From positions 434,001-498,000 of the forward strand of contig JADEYG010000015.1 of NCBI GenBank assembly GCA_016906335.1: a DNA stretch of 64,000 bases. Direction: 5' to 3'. Position numbers and translations under genes: made by a program. This DNA is from Novakomyces olei. Its lineage: Eukaryota > Ascomycota > Novakomycetes > Novakomycetales > Novakomycetaceae. The notes under the pieces are model-generated. The model ran no database searches, had not been told where the DNA came from, and saw only the letters and a program-made list of their open reading frames with translations. This document shows positions 48,128-59,444 of this stretch, in pieces. Within the stretch, counting starts at the first letter, position 1, and every line of letters starts with the position of its first letter.

Positions 48128-49725
48128 GACTCAGTGAGTGTCGCTTTTTTCTTTGTCCACTTCTTTGCGCTCTTTATTTCATGGGTTCCGATATCAATTG
48201 GCTAACATGGCAACTCACCGACCCTTTGAGAGCAGGCGGGTTTAATGAAAAGGCATTTATATCACGACGATGAAAATGCACTTAATTTACGAAATATAAT
48301 TTGTACGCGGCGTTTTAAAGCCACGTTGGATGACGTTTCGGCTGATGTATACATCAGCCGATATTCTGGACCTATCGTTCGGAGTTTATGAAACATGTCT
48401 CAGTCTGGGTCATGGCTCATCCTCGCGCTAGGCGCGATTGATTGGGTTTCATTACGTTTTCTTTATATAATGCACAAAAAACCATTTGCCTATGACTTTT
48501 TGATTTTACCCAAATAAGCATTCGCGTCTGCTAGCGTGGATATTTTGTATCATGTAATAAGATAGTGGCCTTTTCCATATCATTTTCTGCTAAATTTAGA
48601 TTAATTGGTTAGCATTTAAATCTTGTCTATTGCGCAATTGGCGTTTTATTCATAGTTGACTAGATGTACCCATAGTTAAAGCGGTAATTTTGGGTATGTT
48701 GGCGGTCACGCTAATTATTTAGTAATTAATTTCTCGCTTCCTCGATTTCGTAATCCCCTGAGATCACTGACTAGATTGATCGGATAAACCAATTTAGTTC
48801 AAGTATGAAGCTCTGTTGAAGAGCGTCTGGTCAAAGGCTCCCTTGACCCTTCTAAACGATTTAACATTATTTACTCTTTATAGACATTTAACTACTACCC
48901 CTTTGAGCAAACCCCTTTGAGCAAAAAAGCCTTGGAGTAATCCAAATATTAGATTATAATCATCTCCGAATTGCCCTAGTCCATTATGACTTCCTCTATA
49001 TTTTGACAGATTTCTGATATCTTACAATTTTTAATAACCCTGACCCTATAATCTTAATTTGTGGAAAGAGTAGGATTGAAAGGATGTTTACTCGGTGTTG
49101 TATTTTAACTGACTGGCCGTGGCTTTTGTTCTATAACGAATACCAAAACCTTTGGCATATGCTTAGAATCGATTTTTTTACTGACAATCCTCCATGAAGC
49201 ATTTTTACAATAGTGCACAGACTTTTGGATAGCTTTCGGTCATATTCATAGAATAATTCATGTCAGAGCATCCGCAAGGTATTTTACCCGTACCAAAAAG
49301 ACAATTCTTTAGCTTACGGATCCCGTCGAATGGTCGCGAATGCGTTACAGTTCCGAGGTAATTTTAGAACATTATAATGCAACCTAAATTAAATTGTAGA
49401 CGCACAGTCGTCTACAATTCCTACAGACTAATTAATAGACGCAGCGAGGTAAGCGGCCTGCTCTATAGTAGCGCTTGAGCTATAAAAGTATCATCAAACT
49501 CCAGTCCAACCGTAAATACTGGTCAAATACAGCCTGTAATTATATATTACTGCCAATTAGCCATCCCAGCATACAAGTCATGTTACAAGTCGTGTCTGTG
49601 CCTATCGAATTATATTCGATATTACTTGCACATACACCTCTGTCCCTTGTTAGGGTAGGGTAACAGTCACAGCGCACAACAACTAAACTCAGCTGTGCGA
49701 GCCCGGATTTCAACTACACACAGCC
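48128..49725. other. Long intergenic region
   Basis: 1.6 kb between the divergent giant gene and RPS23. AT-rich, with no open frame of note. The RPS23-proximal end carries the HomolE/HomolD boxes. I cannot exclude a non-coding RNA gene. Confidence 0.5.
49652..49671 (+). promoter_or_regulatory. HomolE + HomolD promoter boxes of RPS23
   Basis: AGGGTAGGGT at 49652-49661 is the reverse complement of the fission-yeast HomolE box. CAGTCACA at 49664-49671 is an exact HomolD box, which replaces TATA in fission-yeast ribosomal protein promoters. Two bases separate them, and the start codon is 55 bp downstream of HomolD. Confidence 0.8.
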
Positions 49726-50207
49726 ATGGGCAAGCCGTCGGGTATTAACGCTGCGCGCAAGCTGCGCTCGCATCGCCGTGAAGAACGCTGGGCGGACGCC
49801 CACTACAAAAAGCGTTTGCTTGGTACCGCGTACAAGTCTTCACCATTCGGTGGATCCTCGCACGCGAAGGGGATTGTATTGGAAAAAGTTGGTGTGGAGG
49901 CAAAACAGCCTAATTCTGCTATCCGCAAATGTGTGCGTGTCCAGCTCGTAAAGAACGGCAAAAAGGGTAATTTGAAAATCTTGTTTAATGGGACAGACTT
50001 TTCTAACTTTACGTAGTCACTGCTTTCGTTCCCCGTGATGGGTGCCTCAACTTTGTTGACGAGAACGATGAAGTACTGATCTCTGGTTTCGGTCGCAAGG
50101 GCAAGGCCAAGGGTGATATCCCTGGTGTACGTTTCAAGGTTGTCAAGGTCTCCGGCGTTTCGCTACTGGCTCTGTTTAAAGAGAAGAAGGAGAAGCCCCG
50201 CTCATAG
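49726..50207 (+). CDS. RPS23: 40S ribosomal protein uS12
   Basis: Small-subunit protein of the decoding centre. Exon 1 is 49726-49966, the intron 49967-50016 (50 nt, branch CTAAC) and exon 2 50017-50207; 143 aa. It is nearly identical to family members: [20 protein letters not shown], the decoding loop [10 protein letters not shown] with the proline that is hydroxylated in other eukaryotes, [16 protein letters not shown] across the splice junction, and [20 protein letters not shown]. The C-terminus is KEKKEKPRS. The N-terminus [13 protein letters not shown] has the short fission-yeast-like form rather than the MGKGKP form of budding yeast. Confidence 0.98.
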
Positions 50208-51460
50208 GCGCGATATTCAACGGAAAGTGTCTGTATTGAGCATATCATGAAATAGCTGCAATAAACTGGCGATTATTAGCATACGTTTTGCACTTGTGTT
50301 TTGCTATATGTATATTCTGTAGATAATGTTTTGCGTGTTATCATAAATCGGTGTTAATACTCGACGCTACGCTCGAATGCTGTATAGTTCGCTTGGATAT
50401 GTGAAGTATGTACGCTCACAGTGTACTGTCAATATTGCAGATTTATGTTATAATAATTACTGATTATTGTGGGTGGGTAGTTTTATTGTAGATTCTGCTT
50501 TGCGTGTATATATATGTCCAACATGTACGGAGGAGTAAGTTGGTTGCAACGTTGGTTATATGGGGTCGTGTTTTATGATTATTATGTGTGCTTTTCTTTT
50601 CAATTTATTCTTCTAATTTAATTTAATATTTTATAATATCAATACTTATAATTAAAATGTTCAGCTTAAAGTGCAGAAAATAATAGGTAATATGGTGTTC
50701 TTTGTATGCCGATAGCCGGTATCGCTAGCGCTAGCCAAAAAGCATTTGTAATAGACTGGCCCTGAAGACGATAGTATAGTGTCGCTAGACATTGGCATAC
50801 TAACCATTTTACCGGCCATTACGTATTTGGGCCGCCAAGCTGACTAAATACTTGTTCATAATGGTGCAGAGACGACGGCTCAGTGGACTGCGCCAAGCGA
50901 GCCGAAGTTTCAATTTCTTTTCTTTTACGATAAACACACTACTCTTTCATCTATCGAGACTTTTTATCGGTAATTGATAGATAATATGACAGGTGCAAAT
51001 GTACCGGGACAACTACTCGTTTCAGCGTGTATCACGCAAAAATACAAAATAGCCCGGTGCCCGAAATAGCTGTCAAGTAAGCCTTCGTGCTGAGCAATAT
51101 AAAACACATATTACTAATTGTGCCAGCGCACATGATATATTCACACTATATACTTCAGGGGATAACTTCCATTCACGTTCCTATTCCTGTGTATGTTTAG
51201 AATACTTGCAATATTAATTAATACTTTATATATATATAAACACATAATAGCCAATACTTTGGGCTAAAGCCAAAAGTCGCACCGATAACGATGAGGGATC
51301 GCGCCGACATCCTTTCGCCGTAACGAACGGTGCGATATTTAGAAGCACGTTTATTCAATTAATTTTGGGGATTTTGGAGACGAGTATTTAGCAATCGTTA
51401 GCGCTGTCAGGCTCCGCCAAACCGATTCAAGACCAGCACGAAATAGTCCGGCCGAAGTTT
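50208..51460. other. Intergenic
   Basis: 1.25 kb. An 8-bp inverted repeat TCGCACCG/CGGTGCGA (51277-51284 and 51328-51335) lies 125 bp upstream of the SIS gene. No gene supported. Confidence 0.45.
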
Positions 51461-52566
51461 ATGGCTCAGCACGACGATACAGGCATGTGGGGCCTCAGTC
51501 CCGGAACAACGCCGCCCGAGTCGCCGCCTGCTATCGTATACGACGATACAGTAGAGAAAAATGTCAAACAAAGTATGCCGTTATTTCGATTTTGCCATTT
51601 CACGCGTCTTTGCCTGGTTTTGTTTCGACTTTTTATGCCGCTCCAATTGCCATGATCCCCAACTTTTTCTGCTGGGGTCTTGACATTTTTGCAATGCCCT
51701 TGCAATATTTTTGCCGTGCTTTGTTTATTTTATAATGAAATCTGTTTGAATCTTTTTATGCTAAAAAATGTCATTCTAATTCTCTTTTCCGACTGTTTTT
51801 ATCGGGTTGCAAACAGTCATCTCTATTGCGGAGTTTTACTATTTTTCCGATTCTTAGTGGCTTTCCTACTCTCTCTGTTCAATGCGTTTAATAACACTTA
51901 TTACTCAAACCGTATTAATAGCAATGTCTTGCACTCCTTGCACATCTTTCTTCTTCTAGCTCTAATTTTACAGTCATGATTCAACAATCGCAAACTATAC
52001 TGGCAGTCAGTGAGGCTTTACAGTCAAACTCGTTAGAGGTCTTTGTTACTGCGCTGCTCAAATCTGCCGACAACCCTGGGTCAAGGGTTTGCGTTTGTGG
52101 TGTAGGAAAGTCTGGTATTATTGGCCGCAAATTCGTAGCGACTCTGAGCTCTATCGGCGTTCCTGCTTTCTCTATGAATGCCGCTGATGCAATGCACGGA
52201 GACCTTGGCATGTTGTCACCACATCGGGATGTGGTTATACTTATCTCAAACAGTGGGGAAACTGTGGAACTGCTTACTTTAATCCCACACATCCGTCGTA
52301 TTGGTGTTGCTTCACTTCTTGCCATTACTCGCTGTACGGACAGTAAACTGGCCAAGCTTTGCGACTGTAGCATTGCTCATGGATTTTTACAAGAGAATGA
52401 AGGCAAAATTCCATCTTGTTCAACTACGGCAGTTCTCTCACTGTGTGATGCTCTGGCTATTACTACGGCAAGAATGCGGATTTCAACAACTGAAGACTTT
52501 CGGCTAAGGCACCCTGGAGGTGCTATTGGCGAGGGCCAGCCAGGGCCGTTTGGGGGAATAGTCTAG
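51461..52566 (+). CDS. SIS-domain sugar-phosphate isomerase (KdsD/GutQ-like)
   Basis: Single sugar-isomerase (SIS) domain like bacterial arabinose-5-phosphate isomerase, which interconverts ribulose 5-phosphate and arabinose 5-phosphate. Exon 1 is 51461-51572, the intron 51573-51973 (401 nt) and exon 2 51974-52566; 234 aa. Motifs: VCVCGVGKSGIIGRK (phosphate loop), MHGDLGML (the catalytic His block), ISNSGETVELL, and RLRHPGGAIG near the end. The bacterial C-terminal CBS pair is absent. The N-terminal 37 residues are polar with a Pro-rich PGTTPPESPP segment. Fungi do not make KDO, so the physiological substrate is unclear; such proteins are found in other ascomycetes. Confidence 0.85.
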
Positions 52567-53328
52567 TCCCAAGTGTGCATCCTTATTAAACATTTCAATG
52601 GGCTACAATATATATATACATACAAAATCTGGCTTGACGCCTGTTGATGTACAATTTCGGCCGATTCGTTGGAAGAGGGTCTGCTCGGCTTGCAAGAAAA
52701 CGTTGTTATATTATTGTTTGTTATTTTTCGAGTACTCTCAAATAGTTGCCTTTGGTCGCTTATACGTTTGGCTTGCCATGTTTACAAAAAATTACAGCTC
52801 AGTCACGGCAGACCTTGGTTTATGATTGGTCATATGCAAGCAAATGTTGTCAGTGTATTTTATTTCGATACTATTAATTCGCTTTTTCATATGTAGGATA
52901 GCCGTCGAACAGCCGTCGGGTTATGGCGTACGAGACAGATACAGCTTCCACAATATTTAGTTTAACGTTCTTTAAACTGCCGTTTCAGTTTACAAATTAA
53001 ACGCTTCAAATAGCATACTTACACCTACTTTTACTGAGCTCTAGTACGCGGTAAAATAATAATATCCTAACCCATATATAATTTATATATAATAATATAT
53101 GATGATAAATTGATTAGTTTGATACCGACCACTGAACCCACCATTTCAGTGCTATTACTATACTTTTATACGTTTATCCTTCTAGCTATCCACTATCCAC
53201 TATTCACTTATACCTTATCCTTCTATCCTTCTATACTTTTATACTTTTATCCTTTCATACTCTATACGTTTATTATGAGTATTGTACCATTATAAGGCCG
53301 ATTCTATTATAGCGAGTGAGAGCATTCA
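52567..53328. other. Intergenic
   Basis: 762 bp, AT-rich, CTTTTATAC-type repeats at 53160-53270; no gene supported. Confidence 0.5.
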
Positions 53329-55131
53329 ATGCTTCGCATACGACTGCCACGGCAGGCGCGTGTTTGCCAGCGCAATAATTGCAGTCGCTCACACATTTTC
53401 TCGGGTTTAAACGCCCGTCGGAGTCTGCACGCAGACTCAGCAAATCCGCCTCGGCAGCGTCAGACGGGACTGCGTTTGGCGCGAGCCTTAGGCTACACTA
53501 TCGTTGGCGGCGGCATAATATATTACGTAGACGGCGTATTCAATGCTCGAGCGCTACGTCGAACCCTGCGCACTGCGTATACTGCGTCACTGATTGCCTA
53601 TGACTTTAAGAGACATGTTCGGCCTAATTCAACGGCACAGGAGCTGGAAGATTTGCATGCACGAACAGCTGGGAGAATAATGCAACTAATTACACAAAAT
53701 GGCGGGCTCTACATAAAAATGGGACAAGCGCTGGCCATGCAGGCGGATATACTGCCCCGCGTTTATTCCCGAATGTTTGCCGCCCTCTTTGACGAAGCGC
53801 CAGCTGTTCCTTGGCCCGAGATTCGCACTGTCCTCGAGTCGGAATTAGGATGCGAGTGTGACCAAGTCTTTGAGAGTATTGAGCACACTGCCTCTGCCAG
53901 TGGCAGCATTGCACAAGTACACAAGGCGAGATTGGCACCGGCACGGGGACATGCTGCTGGTACTGGCGCCCTGGTGGCAGTTAAAATACAAAAGCCAGAG
54001 ATACAAAAGCAGGTTGCCTGGGACCTAGCTGCCTACACTTGCCTTATGTACGTTTATGACAAGTACTTGTTCCACATTCCCATATATTTTACTGTGGATT
54101 ACACAAAGCAGAGGCTTAAAAGTGAACTGGATTTCGTAAATGAAGCAGAAAACAGTCGGCGGCTTGCACACTTGCTGGCTACAGACAAAGCAGCCGCAAA
54201 GCTGCGAGACAAGATAGCGATCCCTCGAGTTTTTGACCATGCTTCCACCAGCAAAGTACTTACTGCCGAATGGGTAGACGGGGTAAAGTTTTACGATTTT
54301 GATGGGATTGAGAAGCTGCAAGTTTCACGCAAGGATTTGATGTCGACTGTGGTGCAATGCTTTGCACTGCAAATGTTTCGCTTTGGTTTACTGCACTGTG
54401 ATCCACACCCGGGAAATATTTTCGTACAGCGGGGGCCTCGTGGTGCGCGAATAGTATTGATCGACCATGGCTTGTACATTGAGGAAAGCGAAAAGTTTCG
54501 TGAAGAGTTTTGTGATTTATTTACCGCTATTTTCCAGCTAGATAATGCTCGAATTCGGGAGATTGCCGAAGCCTGGGGAGTAGGACACGCAGATGTACTG
54601 GCTTCCGCTGTCATGCTACGTCCGTATCGAATGCCGGGAGGCGATGGAAGCTTTGATAGCCATGACAGCGGCCAGACTGACAAAAAAGAGCGTCGGCAAT
54701 CGGCGCCGTCTTCCCAGTATGAAGCTCAGTTGAGGCTGAAAGAAAAGCTGAGAACTGCATTGAAAGACCAGGAGAAAGTACCTCGAGAATTGCTGTTTGT
54801 GGGACGTAATATGCGAATCACACAGAGCCATAATCAAAAGTTTGGTAGTCCGGTTAATCGTATTAGTATAATGGCCTCTATAGCTGCAGATGCTCAGAGA
54901 TCCCGGACTGATCTTACGTTGCGGGAACGACTACGCCTGTACTGGGCACATGCTCGTTTTCTATTCACCAAGTCAATGTTTGACCTTTCTTTCTATATTT
55001 GGCGAGTAGCCAGTAAAGTGCTGCCTTCCAATCGGAAGATTAATTTTGAAGATTTATTGGAACAAAATATGCAAGCGATGGCTAAGGAAAACTTTGGTAT
55101 AGAGATGCACTCGCATTTGTTCCAGGGCTAG
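53329..55131 (+). CDS. MCP2: Mitochondrial ABC1/UbiB-family atypical kinase (Mcp2/ADCK1-like)
   Basis: ABC1-family protein of the mitochondrial inner membrane; yeast Mcp2 affects lipid homeostasis and rescues mdm10 loss. 600 aa, single exon. An Arg-rich presequence (MLRIRLPRQARVCQRNN, about 1-35) precedes a membrane helix (GYTIVGGGIIYYVDGV, about 54-70). The hallmark KxGQ motif is in LYIKMGQALAMQADILP, the Ala-rich loop equivalent in ASGSIAQVHKA, the ATP-site lysine in VAVKIQKP, the catalytic loop in HCDPHPGNIF and the DFG equivalent in VLIDHG. A polar insert (residues about 440-470, SGQTDKKERRQ) interrupts the C-lobe. No COQ8-specific quinone-binding signature is evident, so I favour the ADCK1/Mcp2 branch. 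Confidence 0.88.
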   Translation: MLRIRLPRQARVCQRNNCSRSHIFSGLNARRSLHADSANPPRQRQTGLRLARALGYTIVGGGIIYYVDGVFNARALRRTLRTAYTASLIAYDFKRHVRPNSTAQELEDLHARTAGRIMQLITQNGGLYIKMGQALAMQADILPRVYSRMFAALFDEAPAVPWPEIRTVLESELGCECDQVFESIEHTASASGSIAQVHKARLAPARGHAAGTGALVAVKIQKPEIQKQVAWDLAAYTCLMYVYDKYLFHIPIYFTVDYTKQRLKSELDFVNEAENSRRLAHLLATDKAAAKLRDKIAIPRVFDHASTSKVLTAEWVDGVKFYDFDGIEKLQVSRKDLMSTVVQCFALQMFRFGLLHCDPHPGNIFVQRGPRGARIVLIDHGLYIEESEKFREEFCDLFTAIFQLDNARIREIAEAWGVGHADVLASAVMLRPYRMPGGDGSFDSHDSGQTDKKERRQSAPSSQYEAQLRLKEKLRTALKDQEKVPRELLFVGRNMRITQSHNQKFGSPVNRISIMASIAADAQRSRTDLTLRERLRLYWAHARFLFTKSMFDLSFYIWRVASKVLPSNRKINFEDLLEQNMQAMAKENFGIEMHSHLFQG

Positions 55132-55697
55132 AATGTGTATATACTTTTACTGCATATATCATGAATTTATGATTATAATTTTCCATCTTTTCTTGATTTT
55201 CATACTTTTGGTCAAAGATTAAAGCGGCTGGCGTAGATAAAGCTATCGGATTCAAATGAATTTTATTAGAAGCCCATTGTTTTCTGGTTTGTTAATCATT
55301 AATAACATAGATTTAGTAGACCACAAATGCATTCTATCGTCAGGACCAATAGTCGTAAAATGCAATATGGATAAAATTAAATGTTTATTACCATTCTATA
55401 ATAAATTTTCTATACTAAATTTACTACTTACATCCTTTTATATGATAATTTCACTGATCATAATTTCACTATATTATATTGTATCATATTATATCTTACT
55501 ATTATGATAGACCATATCAAAGTTCTATTTCCAATCATTATCAGATCCACGACAATAATTTCTATTTGTCGCTACTGTATTTCGAATTTTGGCATACACA
55601 CCAAAAACTTGGATTCTCGCCACATAATAAAAGGCGAGCGAGAGCAGTCTAGTCTTGACTCTTTTTTTGCTCCTCACCGGCGCCCGGTGGCATCAGC
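55132..55697. other. Intergenic
   Basis: 566 bp, AT-rich, no gene supported. Confidence 0.5.
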
Positions 55698-58435
55698 ATG
55701 AAATTTGGCTCCAGGTACTCTCACTTGAGCGTTCCGGAATGGAGATATCATAATGTGAGTTAATTTCCATACTCTGCTGACTTTTTAGATTGACTACAAC
55801 TATTTGAAACAACTGATCAAACAACAAAGTACCAAAGTGCAGAATGGCGATACAGAGTCTTCTACACAGATTAAATCTGCCATACTTGAAGAGTGCGAAA
55901 AGGTATTTGTTTGAATATTTTGTTCTAATTGATTTGTTTCTTTTGCTAACGATTGATTAGACGGCACGCTTTATTAAAGCCAAGTATTCTGAAATATACG
56001 CAAGCCTGAGTAAGTCTTCGTAAACAGCGTGGTAAATATACTAAACATTGTATTAGACGATTTGCAGTCTACGCTGGAAGATGTGGGTCATTACGCTGCC
56101 ACTGATAATCTATCTGTACCTATGCTTGAGCGGAATCTAGGGTTGCGCGAGGATTTGCAAGAAATCACAGACGAATCAAGCCGGCTAATCCGTTATTCTT
56201 TAGCTAGTACTGAGGCATTGAGAAAAATCTTAAAGAAGCATGATAGGCATTTAAGCAAGAAAGTTTCTCAGATGATTATTCAGCATTTGCCGTACCATGG
56301 AAACTTTCGGACGCTGGTGGAAACAGAGAGTCTTATCCTAAAGCTGGCCATATTGTGGCGGCCCATACTGACCAGCTCTGCTGACACTGGCCCTTTCTCT
56401 TTACCTATAGGAGAAACATTGGCCACTTACAGGTCTGGCTCTAGCTCGGCAAACCAACAATCTCGAGAGCGATTGCTGATCTCTGATGCTTCTAAGGATT
56501 CGGGTAATACTCATGCAATTTGCTACTGGGTGCATCCAGACGATACGGATCAAGTCTTACTTTTATTATGCAAATTTGTACCAATGCAGACAGAATACAG
56601 CAACGTCGGCGATGCTGTTTTTTGCCCTGAGAAAACTGCAATAATGGACGATGCAAATCAGACAAATCTTAAAACAAGGTTAAAGTGGTACCGTGATCGA
56701 GGACCCAATAGTGTCCCGTGTGTTCCTGAATTGTCTGTTATTAATAGCGCTTTACCTAAAACTGTACGGAATACCGAAGCAGTGACACTAAAGCTCTCTT
56801 CTTCAAAAACTCCTCAGGCGGATATTTGGCTCCCGGTCTCGAGAGATGCAGTTCGCTATTTTTTCATTTTTGCGGCCTCGAGCAAAGAACATTCGGATGC
56901 AGAACTAATGAAGTTTTGTCCTTTAGACCCAGAGACGGATGGGGAGACGTGGCTACGTTTAGCTAGAACTGCTATTTCGATTATTGCCACGGAGTTTAAT
57001 CCAACTGATCTCACAATTGGTAATTTTCGCAACCCTATTTACATGAGCATACCTGTTATTTTCATTATTTTATTCTTTACTTTACTATAAGTGCAAGTTT
57101 TATTTCTGTCGAGTGCCTATCTTGTTACATATTCGCGTTGTGATTATTATCAATCGTTTATTTCAAAGTATCTCCTTATTCTTACTGTTAGCTCTTCGCA
57201 AATATTCAAATCGTGCATGCTTTGCCAATTTGCACGGAGACACTACTGTCGTAGCTACGGTGGATAAGGACGTCAGCTTTGGAAGAACTGCGTCTGGATC
57301 GAAGGAAAACGCCATGTCGACTTCTCAGTTTCCGTATACGATTGTTAGTGTGAACTGGTCGGGACCCAAAGAACCCAGTTGGCTCAATGAACTTAATGAT
57401 AACTTTCTGGTAAGGACTGCTGTCTCATCTCTCTAGATTCTTATTATTTTAAATGCCATTATCTTTACTTATGGGCTTGTTTTTGTCTTTTATGCTCCTT
57501 TGATACGTTTATGTCTAGAAAACGACATTTTTACGATAATCTCCAAGTCTTTACTAACTCTACAGCTCACAAAAGTCGTAGTTTTTTCGGTCTACGCTCA
57601 GGGAGCTTGCCAATTGAGCAGCATACTAGACCAGGTCCCCTGGAATCATTTATTGCAGGCCGGTGCAGTGAGAAAATCACAGCCGAAAAACTCATTACGA
57701 AAGCCAAGATCGTCTTTGCGTTTATCGTCTACGGATCGCCGTGATTCAGAACGAAGTTTGTTACAGGACGACTGGCAAACGAACCCGAATGCGCCCCGTT
57801 ATTATTCAGAGTATGATAATAACGAAGAAGGTAGCAATGATCCATTTATGCTCACAATTCCGGCAGAAGAAAGTTCAAGCGATGAAGGCGCGACTAAGCA
57901 TTCATTCGATGAACGGTCACCTCTTTTGCACAACAAAGAACGACGGAGAGTTAGGCAGTTCTTAAGTAGCAAGGGCAGATCTATAATGCAATGGTCCCAG
58001 GAAGTTGCTAGAGAGTCAATTATGATTGTGAATAGTGCTGTACTCGGTGACCCTGATTTAGAGCAACAAAGGCCTTTTGCAAATATTGACAATTTGGAGA
58101 ACGAATCTGGTTTGCATCATCAGGACGTTGAGGCTCAAGCAGAGATGCCGTCAAATGCGCCCGACGTTATCCCCATAAGAGGCTTCGTGAATGTACAATT
58201 AATTATAATAATAATCATGGTGATTTTTGGAGTCACATCACTGGAACTGCGGTTCGTTGCGTCTTTGGTTTGGTTTGCTATTGGCTCTTTAATTGCCTGC
58301 ACTTTGAGTATGGCCAATATTTATTATGCACACAAATCACGGATATCATACACGAGTCAAAGGGCAATGATTGCCTTTATGTATATATTGACAATCGCAC
58401 TCGTGGTACTTTTCTGGACGCTTTTGCTAATGTAA
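55698..58435 (+). CDS. VTC5: SPX-VTC-like-transmembrane protein (Vtc5-like)
   Basis: Probable accessory subunit of the vacuolar polyphosphate polymerase. Six exons: 55698-55754, 55789-55902, 55961-56009, 56057-57019, 57192-57409 and 57566-58435; 756 aa. The SPX domain (1-135) starts MKFGSRYSHLSVPEWRYHN, then IDYNYLKQLIK, and ends with LRKILKKHDRHLSKK, the Lys-rich inositol-pyrophosphate site. A divergent VTC-type region follows (RACFANLHGDTTVVATVDKDVSF), but several basic residues of the catalytic tunnel are not recognisable, as in Vtc5. A long acidic, Ser-rich linker precedes three membrane helices near 676-694, 698-722 and 735-755. The family is clear; assignment to Vtc5 rather than Vtc2/3 is moderate. 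Confidence 0.75.
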
Positions 58436-58902
58436 ATTGGGGGAAAGGCGGGGCAATTGGAAATAATGAATAGGTTTCAACGAAAAGCAATTTATAATGA
58501 GAAAAAATCGGTAGTTAATCGAATGTTTGAGTCGACAGATTCAGTTACATGTGTGAATACACTCTGTGAATCGATGGACCATAGACAGAGTAATTTGTTT
58601 AGGTCACATATTAATGGCCATACAAGCGCTAAGATCAGGGAACAAATTACCGTTCATACGGAAGCCAATTCGTCTAGTTTTATGCTGACTTTTAATCCTC
58701 AAATGTAGAAGATCCATCAGTCTTGTAAATAATAATTTAATTTTAATTTCGTTTTCATTTTCATTTTCATTTTCATTTCTATTTATTTTATATCTACTTT
58801 TAAATGATTTTTGATCTCAGTTTTAATTTTAATTATACTCATAATTCTACTGAAACGAGCCCAACATGCTAACGTTGCGTACGCGTCCAAATCAGCAATC
58901 TA
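58436..58902. other. Convergent 3' regions
   Basis: 467 bp with a TTTTCA tandem at 58750-58778. A short open frame at 58466-58708 (MNRFQRKAIYNEKKS start) has no recognisable feature. Confidence 0.45.
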
Positions 58903-59271
58903 TCAGCTTCTCAAGGCCGCTAAACAGGGCACAATTGTAACCCGAGAAGTATCCCATACACCCTTGACCGTATAAATGTCCCGTTCCAGCAAATCACGGA
59001 TATCTTGCTCCGAATCTGCGTTCAGAATAAAATAGCTGCCAGAGAATTGGGGCTTTTCGCCTTCCTTTGGGTGCTTATCTTTGAACGTCGGGCCGGCAAC
59101 GTTTATCGTACCATCTGCTACTAATACTTTAGCGCCCTCCAAATGCTGAGATCGAGCTGCCAATCGCTTTTCAATGACACTTTCATCGTTTCCGTCGCCA
59201 ATGTCGGGGACGATTACTGCAGATTAGTAAGGCAATGTGCCCTTTGCCATACCCAAATACGGTTTTGCCAT
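58903..59271 (-). CDS. YciI-like domain protein
   Basis: Small ferredoxin-like YCII-domain protein, 110 aa. Exon 1 is 59271-59253 (19 nt, MAKPYL plus one base), the intron 59252-59217 (36 nt) and exon 2 59216-58903. Family blocks: LVIVPDIGDG, EKRLAARSQHLEGAK with the conserved His, INVAGPTF, SGSYFILNADSEQDIRDLL and DIYTVKGVWDTSRVTIVP. YciI proteins are candidate enzymes of unknown chemistry in bacteria and fungi; no substrate is inferred. Two telomere-like CCCTAA boxes lie about 85-100 bp upstream. Confidence 0.88.
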
Positions 59272-59354
59272 ATTGAACCCAAGTTGGACGAGTCTGTGAC
59301 TCTATTATTATACTGTGCGTGTCAATAAAAGAGTCGCTAGCCGATTTATCACTA

Positions 59355-59370
59355 TTAACCCTAACCCTAC
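59355..59370. promoter_or_regulatory. Telomere-like TTAACCCTAACCCTAC box
   Basis: Tandem AACCCTA upstream of the YciI-like gene, similar to HomolE and to telobox promoter elements. Its role is inferred. Confidence 0.4.
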
Positions 59371-59444
59371 AAATATAATAAATCAATCCTGGTATACAGA
59401 TTTTATATTTAATAATGTACACTACATACAGATTTCGATGCTGT

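Noticed and set aside
51277-51335. 8-bp inverted repeat upstream of the SIS gene as a hairpin or operator
   Set aside because: Arms are 43 bp apart and short enough to arise by chance; no supporting context.
58466-58708. 80-codon plus-strand frame after the VTC5-like gene
   Set aside because: No recognisable domain and it lies in a convergent 3' region; could be real but unsupported.
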